A program made the position numbers and the translations under genes. Below, piece after piece: positions 32,093-46,641 of a DNA stretch of 64,000 nt (positions are counted from its first letter, which is position 1; each line of letters starts with the position of its first letter). Under the pieces are notes generated by a model, which was not told the DNA's origin, searched no databases, and saw only the letters and a list, made by a program, of their open reading frames with translations. Origin of the DNA: Paragorgia papillata (Eukaryota; Cnidaria; Anthozoa; Scleralcyonacea; Coralliidae); the NCBI GenBank assembly GCA_035771165.1, contig JAWNZC010000421.1, positions 845,001 through 909,000 of the forward strand. The letters are read 5' to 3'.

Positions 32093-32788
32093 CGATTGAA
32101 CAACTTACTGTAGTTCGTGTACGGCGTTGACCAATTTCACTCAATTATTTTATCGCTGTTAATAATACCTATGGCCACCTATGCTCTAAATTGCATGCCT
32201 AACGCTTGTTTAGTTACCAAAATAGTCGGGCGAAGATACCGTACACGGTTTTGCCGGTAGTTGAGAGTGTGTTTGGTGATATTTTTACTGTGCTGAATAT
32301 TTTTGGGGACATGCTTTTATTAACATGGATTGTAAAAGGACAATTTACTATTTTGTCTTTTTACTATCCATGCTTTTAATACGCCGCCCGAGGAAGAAAT
32401 ATTTTCTTTAAAAACAGATAAATGGATTGCAACACTGATTGAAAGCAAGGAAAACTGCGAAATAGAAGGTATTAGAGAAGGGAGAAAACGAAAGGAAAGG
32501 ATACAAAAGGAAGGAATTGAAGAATGAAGGGATGGGGAAATAGGAGAACAAGGGGAATGGAAGAGAGGGGGTGTATAAGGGAAAGTCATTACGGAAGAAG
32601 AAAGGTAGGGGATTGGATAAGACAATATAAACTCGGGGAAAAGATACACAGTGAAAATCCCGGCACTTTATTTGGGAACTTGTCAAATTTCAAAATAATT
32701 TGTGCTTATTAATATAAGCTTCGGAAAGTTTCGGGTAGATTTCGGAGCAAGAGCACTGCGAAGAGCCTGGGTATGACAAATCAAATTG

Positions 32789-32800
32789 CAATATGGCGGG
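32789..32800 (+). promoter_or_regulatory. YY1-like CAATATGGCGGG, candidate centlein promoter site
   Basis: The word matches the AANATGGCGG core bound by YY1 and common near starts of housekeeping genes. It lies about 250 bases before the proposed centlein ATG. A similar word occurs at about 45857 in an intron, so it may be chance. Confidence 0.3.
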
Positions 32801-33051
32801 TGATACAAACATGTGTAAAACTAGAAAGTCAATACTTGGCCAGTTTAAAGGACTTCTTTCTTAGTTTGAATGGGTATTTGGCAATATTTAGAACTTCAAG
32901 TGTCATAAATTTTGCTAGACACTCCTTATCTTCAGATACAATGCTAGTTTTTTTGGGTGAGACGTTTTAATAGTTTGAAAATATGAAGAAATATTGACTT
33001 TGAGAAACCTGGTAAGACACGATCTTCTAGCTATCCTAATTTTTCAGAGAA

Positions 33052-33939
33052 ATGTCTGATCGCGACTTCAGGGAAGGTAAGGTAGAATTCCTGCCATTAT
33101 ACGGCATTTAATAGCAGATTAGCTGCTTTTACTTTTTGTAGCAAGCGACTATTAAATGAGTCTAAATCTAAATGAAGAACGTGCTCCAGTTGAGATTAGA
33201 GTTTAGGGTTTATGTTTCGTGGGTATTTTTTGTAAATATAGCCATACACAGTGAGTGTTGCATTAGCACTAATGGACACCTACACTACCCTCACAGAATG
33301 CTCAACAACACAGAAGTAATGGCGTGTAAATATATATATATATTTATACATATATATATATATTTATATATATATAGTAATATATATTAAATGGGCAGAA
33401 CATTTTTGGGGGTGACAAATTTTAGAAGGCAGTAATTTTTCTATGACAAACAAGGAGCAGGTGATTATCGGTGCCTTTGATAATTTGCTCAGGTGTGGAA
33501 AATTTGTTAACACAGCCCTGTATATATATATATATATATATATATAGTATAGTATAGTATAGTATAGTATAGTATAGTATAGTATAGTATAGTATAGTAT
33601 AGTATAGTATAGTATAGTATAGTATAGTATGGTATGGTATAGTATAGTATAGTATAGTATAGTATGGTGTGGTACGGTACGGTACAGTACGGTACAGTAT
33701 AGTATAGTATGGTATGGTATGGTATAGTATGGTATAGTATACAAAACATATACAGTAATATACAGCATCATACATTTTTTGTGTGTGTTTCGCAGTGGAT
33801 TTTCAACTGTGTATGGAAGATCTTTGGCACGCAGTACAAACTTTCCAGACTAGCTTTCAATCAGTCGGTACTTTATTTAGGACTTGGTGATCTTGTCAAG
33901 GAAAACCAAGTATTATCTGAAAATCTTTCAAAATGTATG
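33052..33939 (+). CDS. CNTLN: Centlein exons 1-2: proposed start and alternative acceptor
   Basis: Exon 1 encodes MSDRDFRE and ends in phase 1 at GTAAGG. Joined to the acceptor ending at 33880 it gives [20 protein letters not shown] in frame. A second acceptor at 33795 would extend exon 2 upstream, but from phase 1 it hits TGA at 33888-33890. The exon lies directly after a TATAG microsatellite. The start is plausible because a purine sits at -3 and no earlier in-frame ATG lies nearby, but a further upstream exon cannot be excluded. Confidence 0.6.
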
Positions 33940-36900
33940 GTAAGGATTAAAACATTGTAATGTACAGCTACTGAGCTACAGTATAATATACAATATTTAT
34001 ACAGTAATTAAATAGCTTGCAAAAGCAGCTACATTAACAGTGGCAGAAAGTGGCAGCCCCACCTCCATGTCAAAATAGTCAATTTGTTGGAAATATTCGA
34101 CAAAAAGGGGAAAAAACAGTCAAAATCCAATGCTTTTCGTGCATTTGTCGGATATTTTTGAGGCTTTGCCCCCCGACCTGAAAAAGTTAATTTCCGCCAC
34201 TGGCTACATACTTATATTCGGTTCATCCATCCTCCAAAAAAAGGAATGCAGTGCATTGTGCTGATTATATGAGATGAACTGTGTGTTTTGTTCACTCTAA
34301 CACCAGATGATTTTACTTGTGAAAGGGGAACCCTCAGACATCCTAGGCAGCAATGGGATAACAAGTGATTAACCCATTTCTGCCTGAGCCAGCCAAAAAA
34401 GACCCCTCTATTTTTTACTGTGTCTAACACCAGATGATTTTACTCTTCAAAGAGAGAACCCTCAGAAATCCTAGCTATAGCAATGGGTTAATGTTCAAGT
34501 GATTAACCCATTTTTGCTTGAGCTGGCAAAAGATGGCCCTTTTATTGTGTTTTACTCAGTCTGTCTAACACCAGACAACTTTACCGTATTTGTCAAAAGA
34601 AGTACCTTCAGATATTTTAGGCAGTAATGGGTTACAATCCTGTGGGAAAACATGATTATAAAAGCTTTTGGTAAAAGAGTTAGCCCTTTGGGTGTAGAAA
34701 CTGATCAACCATTACAATAGTCAATATTAATGCCTGGGTACAATAGCTGTCTGAGCCGCTTTTAAAAATTGTGTAAATATTAAAGATTAGTGAGTGTTTT
34801 GGGTTTTCATCAATATTAAGGAAGAGAAGAACTTTGTGTGGTCTTTATGGAAAAAGCTGCAAACTGAAAACCCAGACTTGTCATCTGTTGTAAGCCTGGT
34901 GATGGCAAGGTACCATACACTGTTACATTAATTTCACTTCGTTTCACTTCACCTTACTTCACTCCACTTTGTTTTATTCCACTTTATTCAATTCCATTCT
35001 GGCACTCCGGCACTTTACTCTACTCTACTTTAATGGAAGTATAGTAAGGTTTGATATACTGCCGAAACAGAGAACGTAGGAGTCTAGCGTTTCGAGAGAG
35101 AAACGTGGAACGTCACGTTTTTCCCTGACGAAGGCCCTTCGCTCGAAACGTTAGACTCCTACGTTCTCTGTATCGGCAGTATATCCAACCTTACTATATT
35201 TCGATTGTTGTTTCTACACTGTCTACGCAGCGCGCTACTTTTATTCTACTCTACTTTACTTCACTTCAATTCAATTCACTTTTAATCATCTATTTTCTGT
35301 GTAGAGAAAAAGATAAAAATGAAGTACGTGATGCAAAGGTTTTAAACATTCTTGAAACAAAAGATGTGCAAATCAAACAGTTAGAAAAGGTACTAACTGT
35401 GGATCAAAGTTGTTGGTGAAGATTGCAGATGGGATTTCGTATAATCATGATATAAAATAATAATAATAATTTTGTAAAAAATGTATAGTATACAGTATAT
35501 TGCATGTACAACATTTTGTTACTAATCTTTAATGAATATAGTTCTTATAGATATACACATGTATATTAGCAATGAAACGGTGGTTTGATTAAAATGTCTA
35601 TTTAACAAATGATTCTGAGCTGGCCAAAAACGGCCCCTTAATTGTTTTGCCGTTGTCTAACACACCAGACGATTTTACTCGGGGAGAAACACTCAGACAT
35701 CCTAGGCGGCAATGAGTTAATTGATTTAAGTTTGAATCTACGTATTAGGCAGATTTATATACTTAAATTAATTAAATACTTAGATTAAACTAACGTTTTG
35801 TCTGCATGAAATTATTTACTGACTTTTATATTTATGACAAGACTTTCTGTCTGGTTTGTCTTTTGCCACTGTACCTACATATTTCTTTTTTTTGTTAAAA
35901 TAAAGTTTTAAAACCTAACGTTAAAACCATGATGTTTTTTAAGGAAAAAGATGATCTTGATAGCCAGTTAAGACAGAAGGAAGATGACCTTAAAGCTTAC
36001 AGTTTAAGGTGAATAAACAGAAAAGTATTGAAGGGTGAAATTGAATGTACCACAATTGCAGTACACTGGTACAGTATTTGCCATGTCGGGCTTGTGTTAG
36101 ATCTCACGCATGATAAAACGCGTACTGCGAATGTTTTGAATAGCTTCAAAACCGGCGCTATTCAAAACCGGCATAGTTTACTGGCATAGACATTTTGAAA
36201 AGTAACGTTGCCTAAGCCAAGAAAATCAAAGCTAAAGTTTATGTGAATCAGGAGGATTCCTTATCAGAGTACTGATTTCCTTTGTGTTTTCTCGTGAATT
36301 ACTAAATAAATGAGTTTTTGAACTATGCCTAATACTTTAGTAGTTCAATCAGTTTCTTCTATTTTTCTTATTTAGACTTCATGATCTTTTGATTGAAAAA
36401 GCTGATCTAGAAGAGAACTTGAAATCTGCTAAAAATGACTATGAAGAGAAAATTAACGGACTTGTTGAAGAAAACAGTTATTTATCAGAAGTGGTGAGAT
36501 GACGCGGTTGATCACAATATTTACACGTTGAATACGTTTACGTACATGAGTGAAGTTGTTTGCGATTATTGATTTCCATGAAGGCTAAAACCAGCCAAGG
36601 AGGATATATTTAACAAATTAAAGCTTTAAGCCATTGCCAATAAAATCTTGAATAATCTAAACAGCATTATGCTTTTCAATTTAATATCTACAGTACATGC
36701 ATGTGTATGTACTAAGTTGAAATAGGCACTTCTCAAATAAATATATATTTATCAATATTATCATTTTCACTATCACTAGATCTGACGACACTATCACTAA
36801 TCACCATTCCTATTGCTATCATCACCATTACTAGTATGCACCTCCACCACTATACTACTATTTTTATCACCACCATCTCCCCCAAGTATACCATCAAGTC

Positions 36901-39900
36901 ACCACCACAATCATCACTACCATCTCCACCACCACTATTTTCGTCATCTCCATTACTACCACAATCTCTACCACCACCACTGCCTGCCATCACTACAATC
37001 TACATTACCATTATCACGACCACCATTATAGGATAGAAACTTTATTCAAAGAGGGTGACACTTAATAGTACAAAGTACAACAAACTTGTGGCCCTCATCA
37101 TCATCATCTAATTCATTATCATTACTGTTAATTTAAATCTCCATTTAGGTACGTGCTAGACAGATTAAACTCGAAAATGACGAAGATGCTTTTAAAATGC
37201 AGCTTGAAGATGTCGATAAGGAAAAACAAGGTAACACTTCGTTATTTTAGAAGCTTTGCCATCTAAAGTATTCATTAAAATTTCTTGCATTGCAGTTGCA
37301 CGAACAGTGGTGTTAGTCGAAAACTAGTTTGACTTCTATAATTTCATAGAACTTCATAAAGTTGTGAAAGATTTAGAATTCAGATTGGACAAATTAAATG
37401 AAGACAGGTTTATTAATTCTGGAATAACGGAAGAAAACAATGCGTTGAAAGATCAACTGAAGGTGGGACTGAATTGTGCTTTACAGTCTTGATTTTTTGC
37501 GCATCTTTATTGAGTACTGAGAAAAATGTTCTTTGGAAAGTATTTTTTCCACGAGATGCGCGAAAATGAAACAGAAATTTTTTTTATGTTAAAGGTTGAT
37601 TATTGAAATATTTTCTTTTTAGATTCTCCATGACCAATTGATAGTTCTGAAGGAAGAGGTACTTATTTAAGTCTTCTCTTCTCTTCTCTTCTCTTCTCTT
37701 CTCTTCTCTTCTCTTCTCTTCTCTTCTCTTCTCTTCTCTTCTCTTCTCTTCTCTTCTCTTCTCTTCTCTTCTCTTCTCTTCTCTTCTCTTCTCTTCTCTT
37801 CTCTTCTCTTCTCTTCTCTTCTCTTCTCTTCTCTTCTCTTTTTTCTTTTTCTTCTTTTTTTTCTTTTTTTTCTTTTTACCTTTATTTCTTTTCTTCTTTT
37901 TTTCCCGTCTTTGTTCTTTTCTATCTTTCTTACTCTTTCTTTTTTCTTACTTTTCTACCCATTTTTGCTTCTAAATTGTAGTAAATTAACACATTTCCCA
38001 TTTAGCATGAAGATGGTGCGACAACTTTGAGACTGAGAGAAAGTCAACTTCAGAAGCATTCTAATGTAATTCAAGAGCACAGGGAATTGATGAATGAAAA
38101 AGAAAATTTAATCGTTGTCTTGAGGTAGTGAATGCTTACAATATATATTGTTCATATACATCACGGTGTATACATGTAACTTGTCTTTTCTGTGACATTT
38201 TTCTGGCTTGACGACTTGAGACTTCCGAAACAGTTCTATTTCTGCTTTTTATTTCAAAAAGGACAATAAAACTAACTTTTTATTTCTTACATATATCTGT
38301 CTTTCAATTTGCCTAAAAATGTCTTGAAAGTCCTGGGGAAGTTTTTCGATTTTTGATTGAAGGGTTAGAACTCTGATTTTGTTTTAGGAACGAACTTAAT
38401 GAAATAAAGTTAGCTCACAGCCAATGTGCAGAATACTCCAGAGAACAGTCTACATTGATTGAAAATTTACAATCTCTTCAAGAACAGACCCAGTCAGGTA
38501 TAGAATATCTTCATCATGTACCGTACAAATAAAAAATGTAAAAGGAGAACTTTAGTCAGAAAATAAATTACTTTGAAATGAAAGTGATTCCACTTCACCA
38601 AAAATTCTCAGAACATAGAATTCATTGAGTTGGACCGTTGGAGTGTCTCACCGATCATCAGAAAGTTATGGACTTGATAACTTGATTAACGTTAGTGTGC
38701 CTGCTTATAATGTCTGTCTATAATCATAGTTATTCAATTCCTTTTAAATTGTAGTAATCAAAACACAAGAAGAAAAATTCAAGTCCGAGATTATAGCCTT
38801 TAAAGAGGTAAATTTGGTAGCTGAACACTGGAAATTTATTTTTGTTATAACGGGGTTGCCTCATGGGTTATATACAAGTATATTTATTATATGACTAAGT
38901 TCGTTTCCAGTTCGTACGCACAACGATGCATGTTGATTGGTTGCTGAGCCGTCGGGATCATACGATATTGACCCCCCCGGCAATATGCTTTTATCTCGGG
39001 TTGGTAAGTTTTGGCGGGAGAATTTCTGGCTTGATTTGAATACGGAAAAAAGATAACTATGGGGGCTTTCCATCTACACGGTTAGACCGGTCAGTCCGGT
39101 TAAATGGAACACGATTCGTCTGAGACCTGGGATGGTCTGACTGGAAAATTTGGTCCTAATCAAAAGCAAGTCCATTCTGGCCGGACTGATCGGTCTAACC
39201 TTGTCAATTGGAGAGCGCCCTATGTATCCTCATTCAAATATCCCGAGCAATATAATGTGCTGGAACATTACTGCTGGTTTTCTTTGTACCTATATTTATC
39301 TAAAAACACGACAAACGAAAGCCGAACTTGTGTACACAAGAATCGACACGAACATGCAAGGTAACGGCATATTCCGTTCAGAAACGGCAAAAACAGCGTT
39401 GAAAAATTGAAAAAAGAAAATCGAGCAAAAGTTATATAATGAATTTCTTATTAATCTCGTTTGCTCGTCTTATATACAACAAAATATTTGCCTTCTTTCT
39501 ATTCGCACAGACCTTGCTCCTTTGTTGTTCGATCTGTACGAAAACTTCAAGCAAATACTTTCCCGTATACAGACCCCACACTCTGTTAATCAATCTTTAT
39601 TAAATTTTGTGTTTGTAGCAACTCCGAGATGAAGAGAAATCAAGAAAAATTGCGGAGACAAGTGTTCGGCAATCAAAGCAGGTAATATATGCACTGCTAA
39701 AAAGTTAAAAACGGGCACAAAATAATTATTTTGTTAGTTGTTTCTATTTCAGAATTAACAATTCCCTTTATGGAGTGAAATCGACCTCCAGGGAGAAAAA
39801 CCTTCGAAGCACATAAGAGAATTGGCAACAACTCTACTGTCTCAAACCTGGCTTAACTTCTGTTCTCAGCGTTGACAGCGTACTAACAGCACATGCTTCT

Positions 39901-42900
39901 AACAATTGTCATGATTATATGCACTTTGTGCGTGGAAGCTTCTTTGTTAACAACGATTTCAATAAAACGTTAATTCGAAAACTTAGATTCTCTTACTTGG
40001 CAGTCATTTCAGTTTTTTACAGCAATTTTTGCTTTTTTTCCCAGGAGTGTAATAAATGCACGATTCTTGAGCAAGAATTACATTCAGTTAAAGAACACAA
40101 CGATAAACTCTTGGAAATAACACAAGAAAAAAATAGGTAGATTTTTGCTTTTTCTGTGAATAAAATATTGACAGCATAAATAGGTCTATGCATGGCCATT
40201 ATGGTGACAAAGGGTAAATTGATATCTGTGCGTACAGATGTGCGTTTGTCCGTCCATCCGTCCGTCCATCTGTTTTTTCGGGGGGTTTTTTCGTTCACCT
40301 GTTTTGTCTGTTTGTTTGTTCATTTTCTTATTTGTTTTTTTTTGTTACTATCGTGCTTTTTTCGTCATATATTGCAGGCGAATATCTTCACTTGAAAAGA
40401 CTTTAGTTAGAAAGAGTGATGAACAAACGGTACGTTTTTATTTCGGCACTTATAGAGTTTAAAATCACACTTGCACTACACGTGTAAAAACTTGTTGACA
40501 TCTTGTAACAAAGTTGATGACTCCAGTGGATTTGTAACAAGTTGTTCCAACAACTTGTTACTGCTCTTCACTTAACAAATTGTTACAAGGTTGATAACAA
40601 CAAGCTTTTCAACAACTTGTTATCAAGCTTGGTGGAAACTTGTTGGAACACATTCTGTTAACAAAATGCGAGATTTTCGCGTGTACTGCTACTGCAAACG
40701 GCCGACTGTATATACTAGGCTAATAGTCAGTAGCAGACTAGAAGTCAGTAGCAAAAGCCAGAAAGCCAAGGTAGAAATCACGGTCTCCATGAATGTTACG
40801 AAAGCCAAATTTTCGCTATTTTGAAGAAAGTTGCGGAATCTCGAAATCCTACACAAAAGGTCGATCTGAACCACTATGTCGATGGGTTTATGTTGAAGCT
40901 GTACTGAAGATATTCTTTCGATTGTCTCCTTCAACATGTATCGCATTTCTGAGTTACTTATATATAAATAAATATTGATTTTTTTTTATCCAGGGTAATT
41001 CATCATATAACAGCACCTTAGAAACAAAATGTAAATCAGTAGAACAAAAGCTTTACGAACTTCAAAAAGTACTGGAGTTTAAGGTAAGAGTTACATGAAT
41101 TCTGGTTTATGAAACTACTTTGCTGTATAGTGTATAGACTAGCCAACTTTGTACCCGGCAAGGTCATGGGGAGGGAGGCCCCGGGAAGAGGGATCGTATG
41201 GGGTGGCTCTGGAATGCAGGTTACCATGCAGGGTGGATATAAGTCATAGCCAAATGAAGCATTGGGCACATTTGCGTCGCGTGGTTGCCGTGCTGAGTCG
41301 CGTCCAGCAACTTTACCGGTCTTATCTATGCGCTACTCACGCTTGACCGTCGAGGTTGGGTTGCGTATAGATACGACCCTAGGTACGAGGTGGCATTAGC
41401 CTTGTTCTGTGCTACATTCCGTTGTATTGTCCTCTGTTCTTTCGCGTATGTGTTAAGGCCTGGCCAAACGCTTTCAACATCGCATTCAACATTGTTGAAC
41501 GATGTTGAATAATGTTGAAAGCACGAGTGGCCAAATGAATTCAACATCGTTCAACATTCATGAATGACAATTAATTGAACGCGGGCTACCACAAAAGCTG
41601 GAATCGACAATATCCCGCATGGCGCATGTCTCTGTTCAACAAAGTTGAATGAAATGTGGCCAAATGCGTTCAACACCTTTCAACATTTTGAGAACAATAG
41701 AAATGTTGAACGCGTGTTGAACGAAAATTTGAACATGTTCAAATTTCGTTCAACATCATTCAACAACGTTCAACATCATTCAACAGGGGTGGCCAAACGC
41801 TTTCAACATGTTGAATTCAACAATGTTGAACGATGTTGAATGAAATGTTGAAAGCGTTTGGCCAGGCCTTTACATGTGTTCAAACGTATCACATACATAC
41901 GACATATGTATCGTTCACATGAAACTTTGTGCGAGGTTTTGGTATTTCAATAGCGATTTCTCTTCATGTTACCTCTAGCAAAATGAATTAGACGCTTTAA
42001 ACTCAGCTCATACCAACCGCCATCAACGCTACAAGAATCTTCAACTAGAGCACAAAATTGTTCTAGAACAGTTAAAGACGTTTGAAAACCTGAGGTATTG
42101 CACTTTTGTTTTCGTGTTATTCGGGGTTTGCAAGCTGTTTCTCTTCTGTTTATATTTTATCTTGAAGTGTTTTGAAATTTTTGCAATGGGTTGCTATTAA
42201 GAACTTGATTGAAAGTTTTCATGGCGATAAAGTAATATAAATACGTTTTGTGGAAACACCATGTAAAATATTTCTTTTCTAAGCTTTCGAAATTCGGCCT
42301 GTTGACTCAGGCCTTCATCAGAGCAAAATAGATATTATTTTGCTCTGATGAAGGCTTGAGTCAGCAGACCGAATTTCGAAAGCTTAGCAAAGAAATATTT
42401 TACGTGGTGTTTCCACAAAACTGATTTATATTAAGAACCTTTCGCCGATAAGAACCTCTGGCTGAAATTTGGTATTTTGTGACTCGTGCACTAAATGAGA
42501 AACTGGTTATTTAGTTAGAAGCAGTCATAATTATATGGTATAGCAACAAGATATTATAAGAATTGAGCATTCTGGAAAATTGCACCAAGTAACGTATTGT
42601 ACTTTACTACACATCCCAAAAAAATTCTCCAGTAACGTTAAGGCTGGTTTCACTCAGGAAAATTTTCCGCAGGACCGGAACGGACAGGAAAGTTTCCTTT
42701 GTGTTAAAGTCGTTAGTTCCGACCGAGAGCTCACAAGACAAAGAAAATTTCCCTGTCCGTCCCTGTCCCGTATAGTCCCAATGACCGTATAGTTGCGACA
42801 CTTGTACGGGACTTCAGCGGTCAGAGGCAGCGCGACGACATGCCGTTTTTGTCACCATACCTTCCACGCCTTGTCGTCGAAGTTTATTATATGAGGAATT

Positions 42901-45900
42901 AGACGTCAGGCGGCGTTCATTGTTTTTTTTCTTTCTGTGTTTATCAGTGAGGAAGAGGTAAAGAAACAAGATGACGACCAATTCTTTCCTCGTGCGTCTC
43001 CCCGATCTTTACAAAGAGAAAATAGTGATTCAGTTTGGAACGAATTGCAGTATTTTAAAACAGAGTACGAAAAACTGCGTAATGAACGGTGAGTGAGATC
43101 TGGCATGAAGAGGCTATATCATGCACGTTTTTTTCTTATATTTAAATTCTGAACTGCGAACTTTAAAGTGCGTTTATGGACCTGGGGAATTTCCATATTT
43201 ATAATATTGAGACGTTCCTGATTTTTTTGCAAAAATCTCATCTTCATTGACATTTTTGAGGATTTTCCAAACTTGACCGTGATGGGAAAAAATTACCTCT
43301 GTTGTGTATTTAACAAATAGATTCCATTTTGCCGTTGTCTGTTCTGTTATAGATGCACAGATGACGTCACAACGTGGTAAGAACAAAAAAGTGGCCCACG
43401 AGACGCAGTCGAGTTCTTACCACGTTGTTACGTCTTCTGTGCATCTATAACTGAACAGACAACAAAAAAATGGAATCTATTTGTTTTATACAATACAAAA
43501 ATTTAACTCTTGACGGATTTGGGGGCATGAAGAAAGAAAAAAGCAAGGCAGCTGACGTGATCCGTGTGTCTGTCCTCTAATAGGTCATGGGCAACAACCA
43601 ATGAAAACACGCATAGCAACCAGAGTATTGTATAAATATATCTTTTAAAGCTGTGAGGTTTTGCACGATTTTAGATTTTTAACATAAAATCCCCTTTAAG
43701 TTCTGATTCACGTAATTATATGTTTGTTAAATATTCACTCGTAGAGATAACGTTATGGAGGAGATTGATGTTCTTCGTGTGGAACACGCAAATGACGTCA
43801 CCACTATTCACGAACTGCACATGTGCTTAGAAGACGAGAAAAGAGGTAATGGTGATGACTAATTAATTATTATGCAACCTTTAAAACATGAGCAGTAGAC
43901 AGTGTTTTTTCAGATCTGAAACACGAGGCGATAGCCGAATGTTTTGGATCTGATAAAGCACGTACTGCGAATGTTTTGAATGTTTTGAAGTACATTGGCG
44001 TAATAATTTTGAAAACCAACGTTGTCTAAGCCGAGAAAATCACAGCTAAACATTATCTAAATAAGGAGGGTTTAAAACTACGGACATTAATTCAAATTTC
44101 GCTGCTGATAACTGCAATATTATTTTTATGACTTTACTGTTTACATTATTTTTGGTACTGATTTTCTTTGCATGTGTTTTCCTGATGAATTATTAATGAG
44201 TGTCTTTACTGATGAGAAAAATGTACTAGTCATTTCAGTTTTTAGTTAGAGTTTTAACAGTTCGCATACATTATAAATTACTGTATGTATCTGTGCAATG
44301 GTATAGATTTAATGGAAGAGATCAAGTTCAATAATTCTCAGGAAAAAGATGAAGCCAGAAAAGAAATAAAACGATTGGAGAAAGAGAAAAGGGATCTCAA
44401 AGAAGAGGTATACAACGCTTGTACATCGTTACTACTCAATAAGTTATACTTAGTCATACTTAAAGGAATTGATGTTAAAGACTTCAGGAGTGACCACGCC
44501 AGCCTTGGAAAAGTGTGTATGTGTGTGTGTGTGGGGGGGGGGGGGGGGGGGGGGGGGGGCTAGGTCATGACGTCACACTTTTGATGACACAATAGAGTGG
44601 TTTCAAAGAGTAAAATGCCTAGTACGGCTGCACGAAGTGAGAAACGATATGGAAATCACTGTAGTGACGGTCTCAGCTGCCAAATAGTAGGAGACGTTTT
44701 AAAATTTTTTCAATTGTTTGGTAAAAAAAGTGCATTCTATTCACCGCCACTTTGGTAAAAAAAGTGTATTTATGTAATATTTAAAACACGGGCATGAGTG
44801 TTTGCGAGTGTTTTGAATGGCTTCAAAAACGATTCGTTATTGGATGTTATGTTCATTAGTATTCTTTATATAAAATTGTATGTTCATTAGTATTCTTTCT
44901 ATAAAATTGTGTGTTCATTAGTCTTTCTGACGTCAAGAAGTTTTATCAGGTATAAAACCACGGACATGGTACTGATTTCCTTTGTGTTTTCCTCATGAAT
45001 TATTAATGAGTTTTTGAAAATACGTTGAAAAGGTTCAAATTTTTGAACTCAACTTTATCAGAATAAAAAGTGACTAGGGAGTCCTACATACTTTTACTTT
45101 TTTAAAGAAAATACATTTCTACATCATACCTTTCTTGTCTTACTCTTTTTGGCTTTCTTTAAATTTTATAGATGCAAAAACTAAGCAAGGATTTTGATAT
45201 AAACGAAAAGGAGAAGGAATCCTTAAAGGATAGCCAGAAGTGAGATTTTTAATTTGGTTGTGTAAAGCCCGGCATACACTGAAAAAAGGTTCCGAAACTT
45301 GTTTCAAGAAATAGAACAGTGTTCTAATAAGGGAAACTTGGTTTCTGAAACTTTTCAACATACACTGGAAATTTTTCTTTCTGAAACCGTGTTTCGGTAA
45401 CTTGTTTCGGAAATTTTCTCTAGTGTATGCCGGGCTTAAGTAGAGCTGTTCGCTTACAAGGGTGTCTGTTCAGGGAGGGGTGTTTGTGACACATGTGATC
45501 TATGTTTCATTCTTGCTTGATTAAAATTTTATTTTGGCCACATGTGAGAAGAGTGCTTCCACTGGAACAACGAGGGATTGCCCTTACTGGACCTCTAGGG
45601 AGATGTGACCAGCGTTTCAGGTTTTTGTGAAAGGGTCTGGAGAATAAAATTGATGACCCGGAGAATCAGGGCCGAAGACCCTGCATGGTCCGGAGGACCA
45701 TCCTGCTAGGGGTTCCTGGGGCATGCCCCCAGGGAAATTTTGAAGCTCTCAAATGCCCCATTTCAGAGGTAAAAAATGCCATACAACTGAGTCGGATATG
45801 ATATAATATAGGTAAAGTAATGGTAGATCCCAGACTCCAGCGCGGTAGAATTCAATATGGCGGGAAGAGCAAGTTTACACAAAACGGGTTTCAAAACACG

Positions 45901-46537
45901 CGTTGGAGAATTTAAAATCATTCATGGATATTTATTTATCCAGCGACGGCGAAATACGATGGAGACACGGCGAATTTGCTACAAAATCCGCTCAACCACC
46001 GGCGAAATTCGCCGTTCGCCGGCCTAAATCTGAAGGACTGTGTGACTGACAGAGTTTTCGATATAAATAAACAAAGTTAAAGGTGGTGAACTTTAAAAAT
46101 TAGAGGTGGTGAACTGCCGAGTTTGGTTTTAATATTAAGTATTTTAAATACTTACGTTGCGAGCAGAGCTCTAAAAAACTGCTATTCACCCGAGTCTTTC
46201 GGTTTGAACTCTTTAATAATTCTAAAAATAAACCGTTTCAATTTGTTTTCATTTGGCAGAGAACAAGAGCAGCTTGTAGAACGTTTGGCAGCAGAGGTGT
46301 CTAAATACAAGAAAGAATTAAAGACAATGAAAAACGAGAAGAAAAAGAATGAGAAAGAAAAGAAAAGTCCGAAGATTGTCTCTTTCGAGAAAGAGGTAAT
46401 TATGATTTGGAATAAATGTAAGGTAAGGTGAGGTGTATTGGATTGTTACGTTGGTTGATTGTTTAATTGAGTTTTTTTTTGTTTGTTTGTTTGTTTGTTT
46501 GTTTGTTTGTTTGTTTGTTTGTTTGTTGGTTTGTTTG

Positions 46538-46591
<54 letters not shown>

Positions 46592-46605
46592 GGACGGACA
46601 GATTG

Positions 46606-46641
<36 letters not shown>

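Larger units (their letters stand above)
30008..33051. other. Intergenic region between thrombospondin and centlein
   Basis: Thrombospondin 3' region followed by the centlein promoter. It holds three MITE-like elements (30228-30617, 30660-30958, 31595-32092) and no supported gene. An AATAAA at 31060-31065 is one possible poly(A) signal, about 1 kb after the stop. The A/G-rich stretch 32400-32640 gives open frames of about 90-110 codons on the minus strand that look compositional. Confidence 0.6.

Noticed and set aside
32320..32712. Minus-strand Pro/Phe/Ser-rich frames of about 90-110 codons
   Set aside because: Composition follows an A/G-rich plus strand; no conserved motif and overlapping frames are equally open.
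33709..33960. Alternative reading of centlein exon 2 as [15 protein letters not shown]...
   Set aside because: It needs a phase-0 upstream exon that I cannot find; the proposed exon 1 is phase 1 and joins 33881 cleanly.
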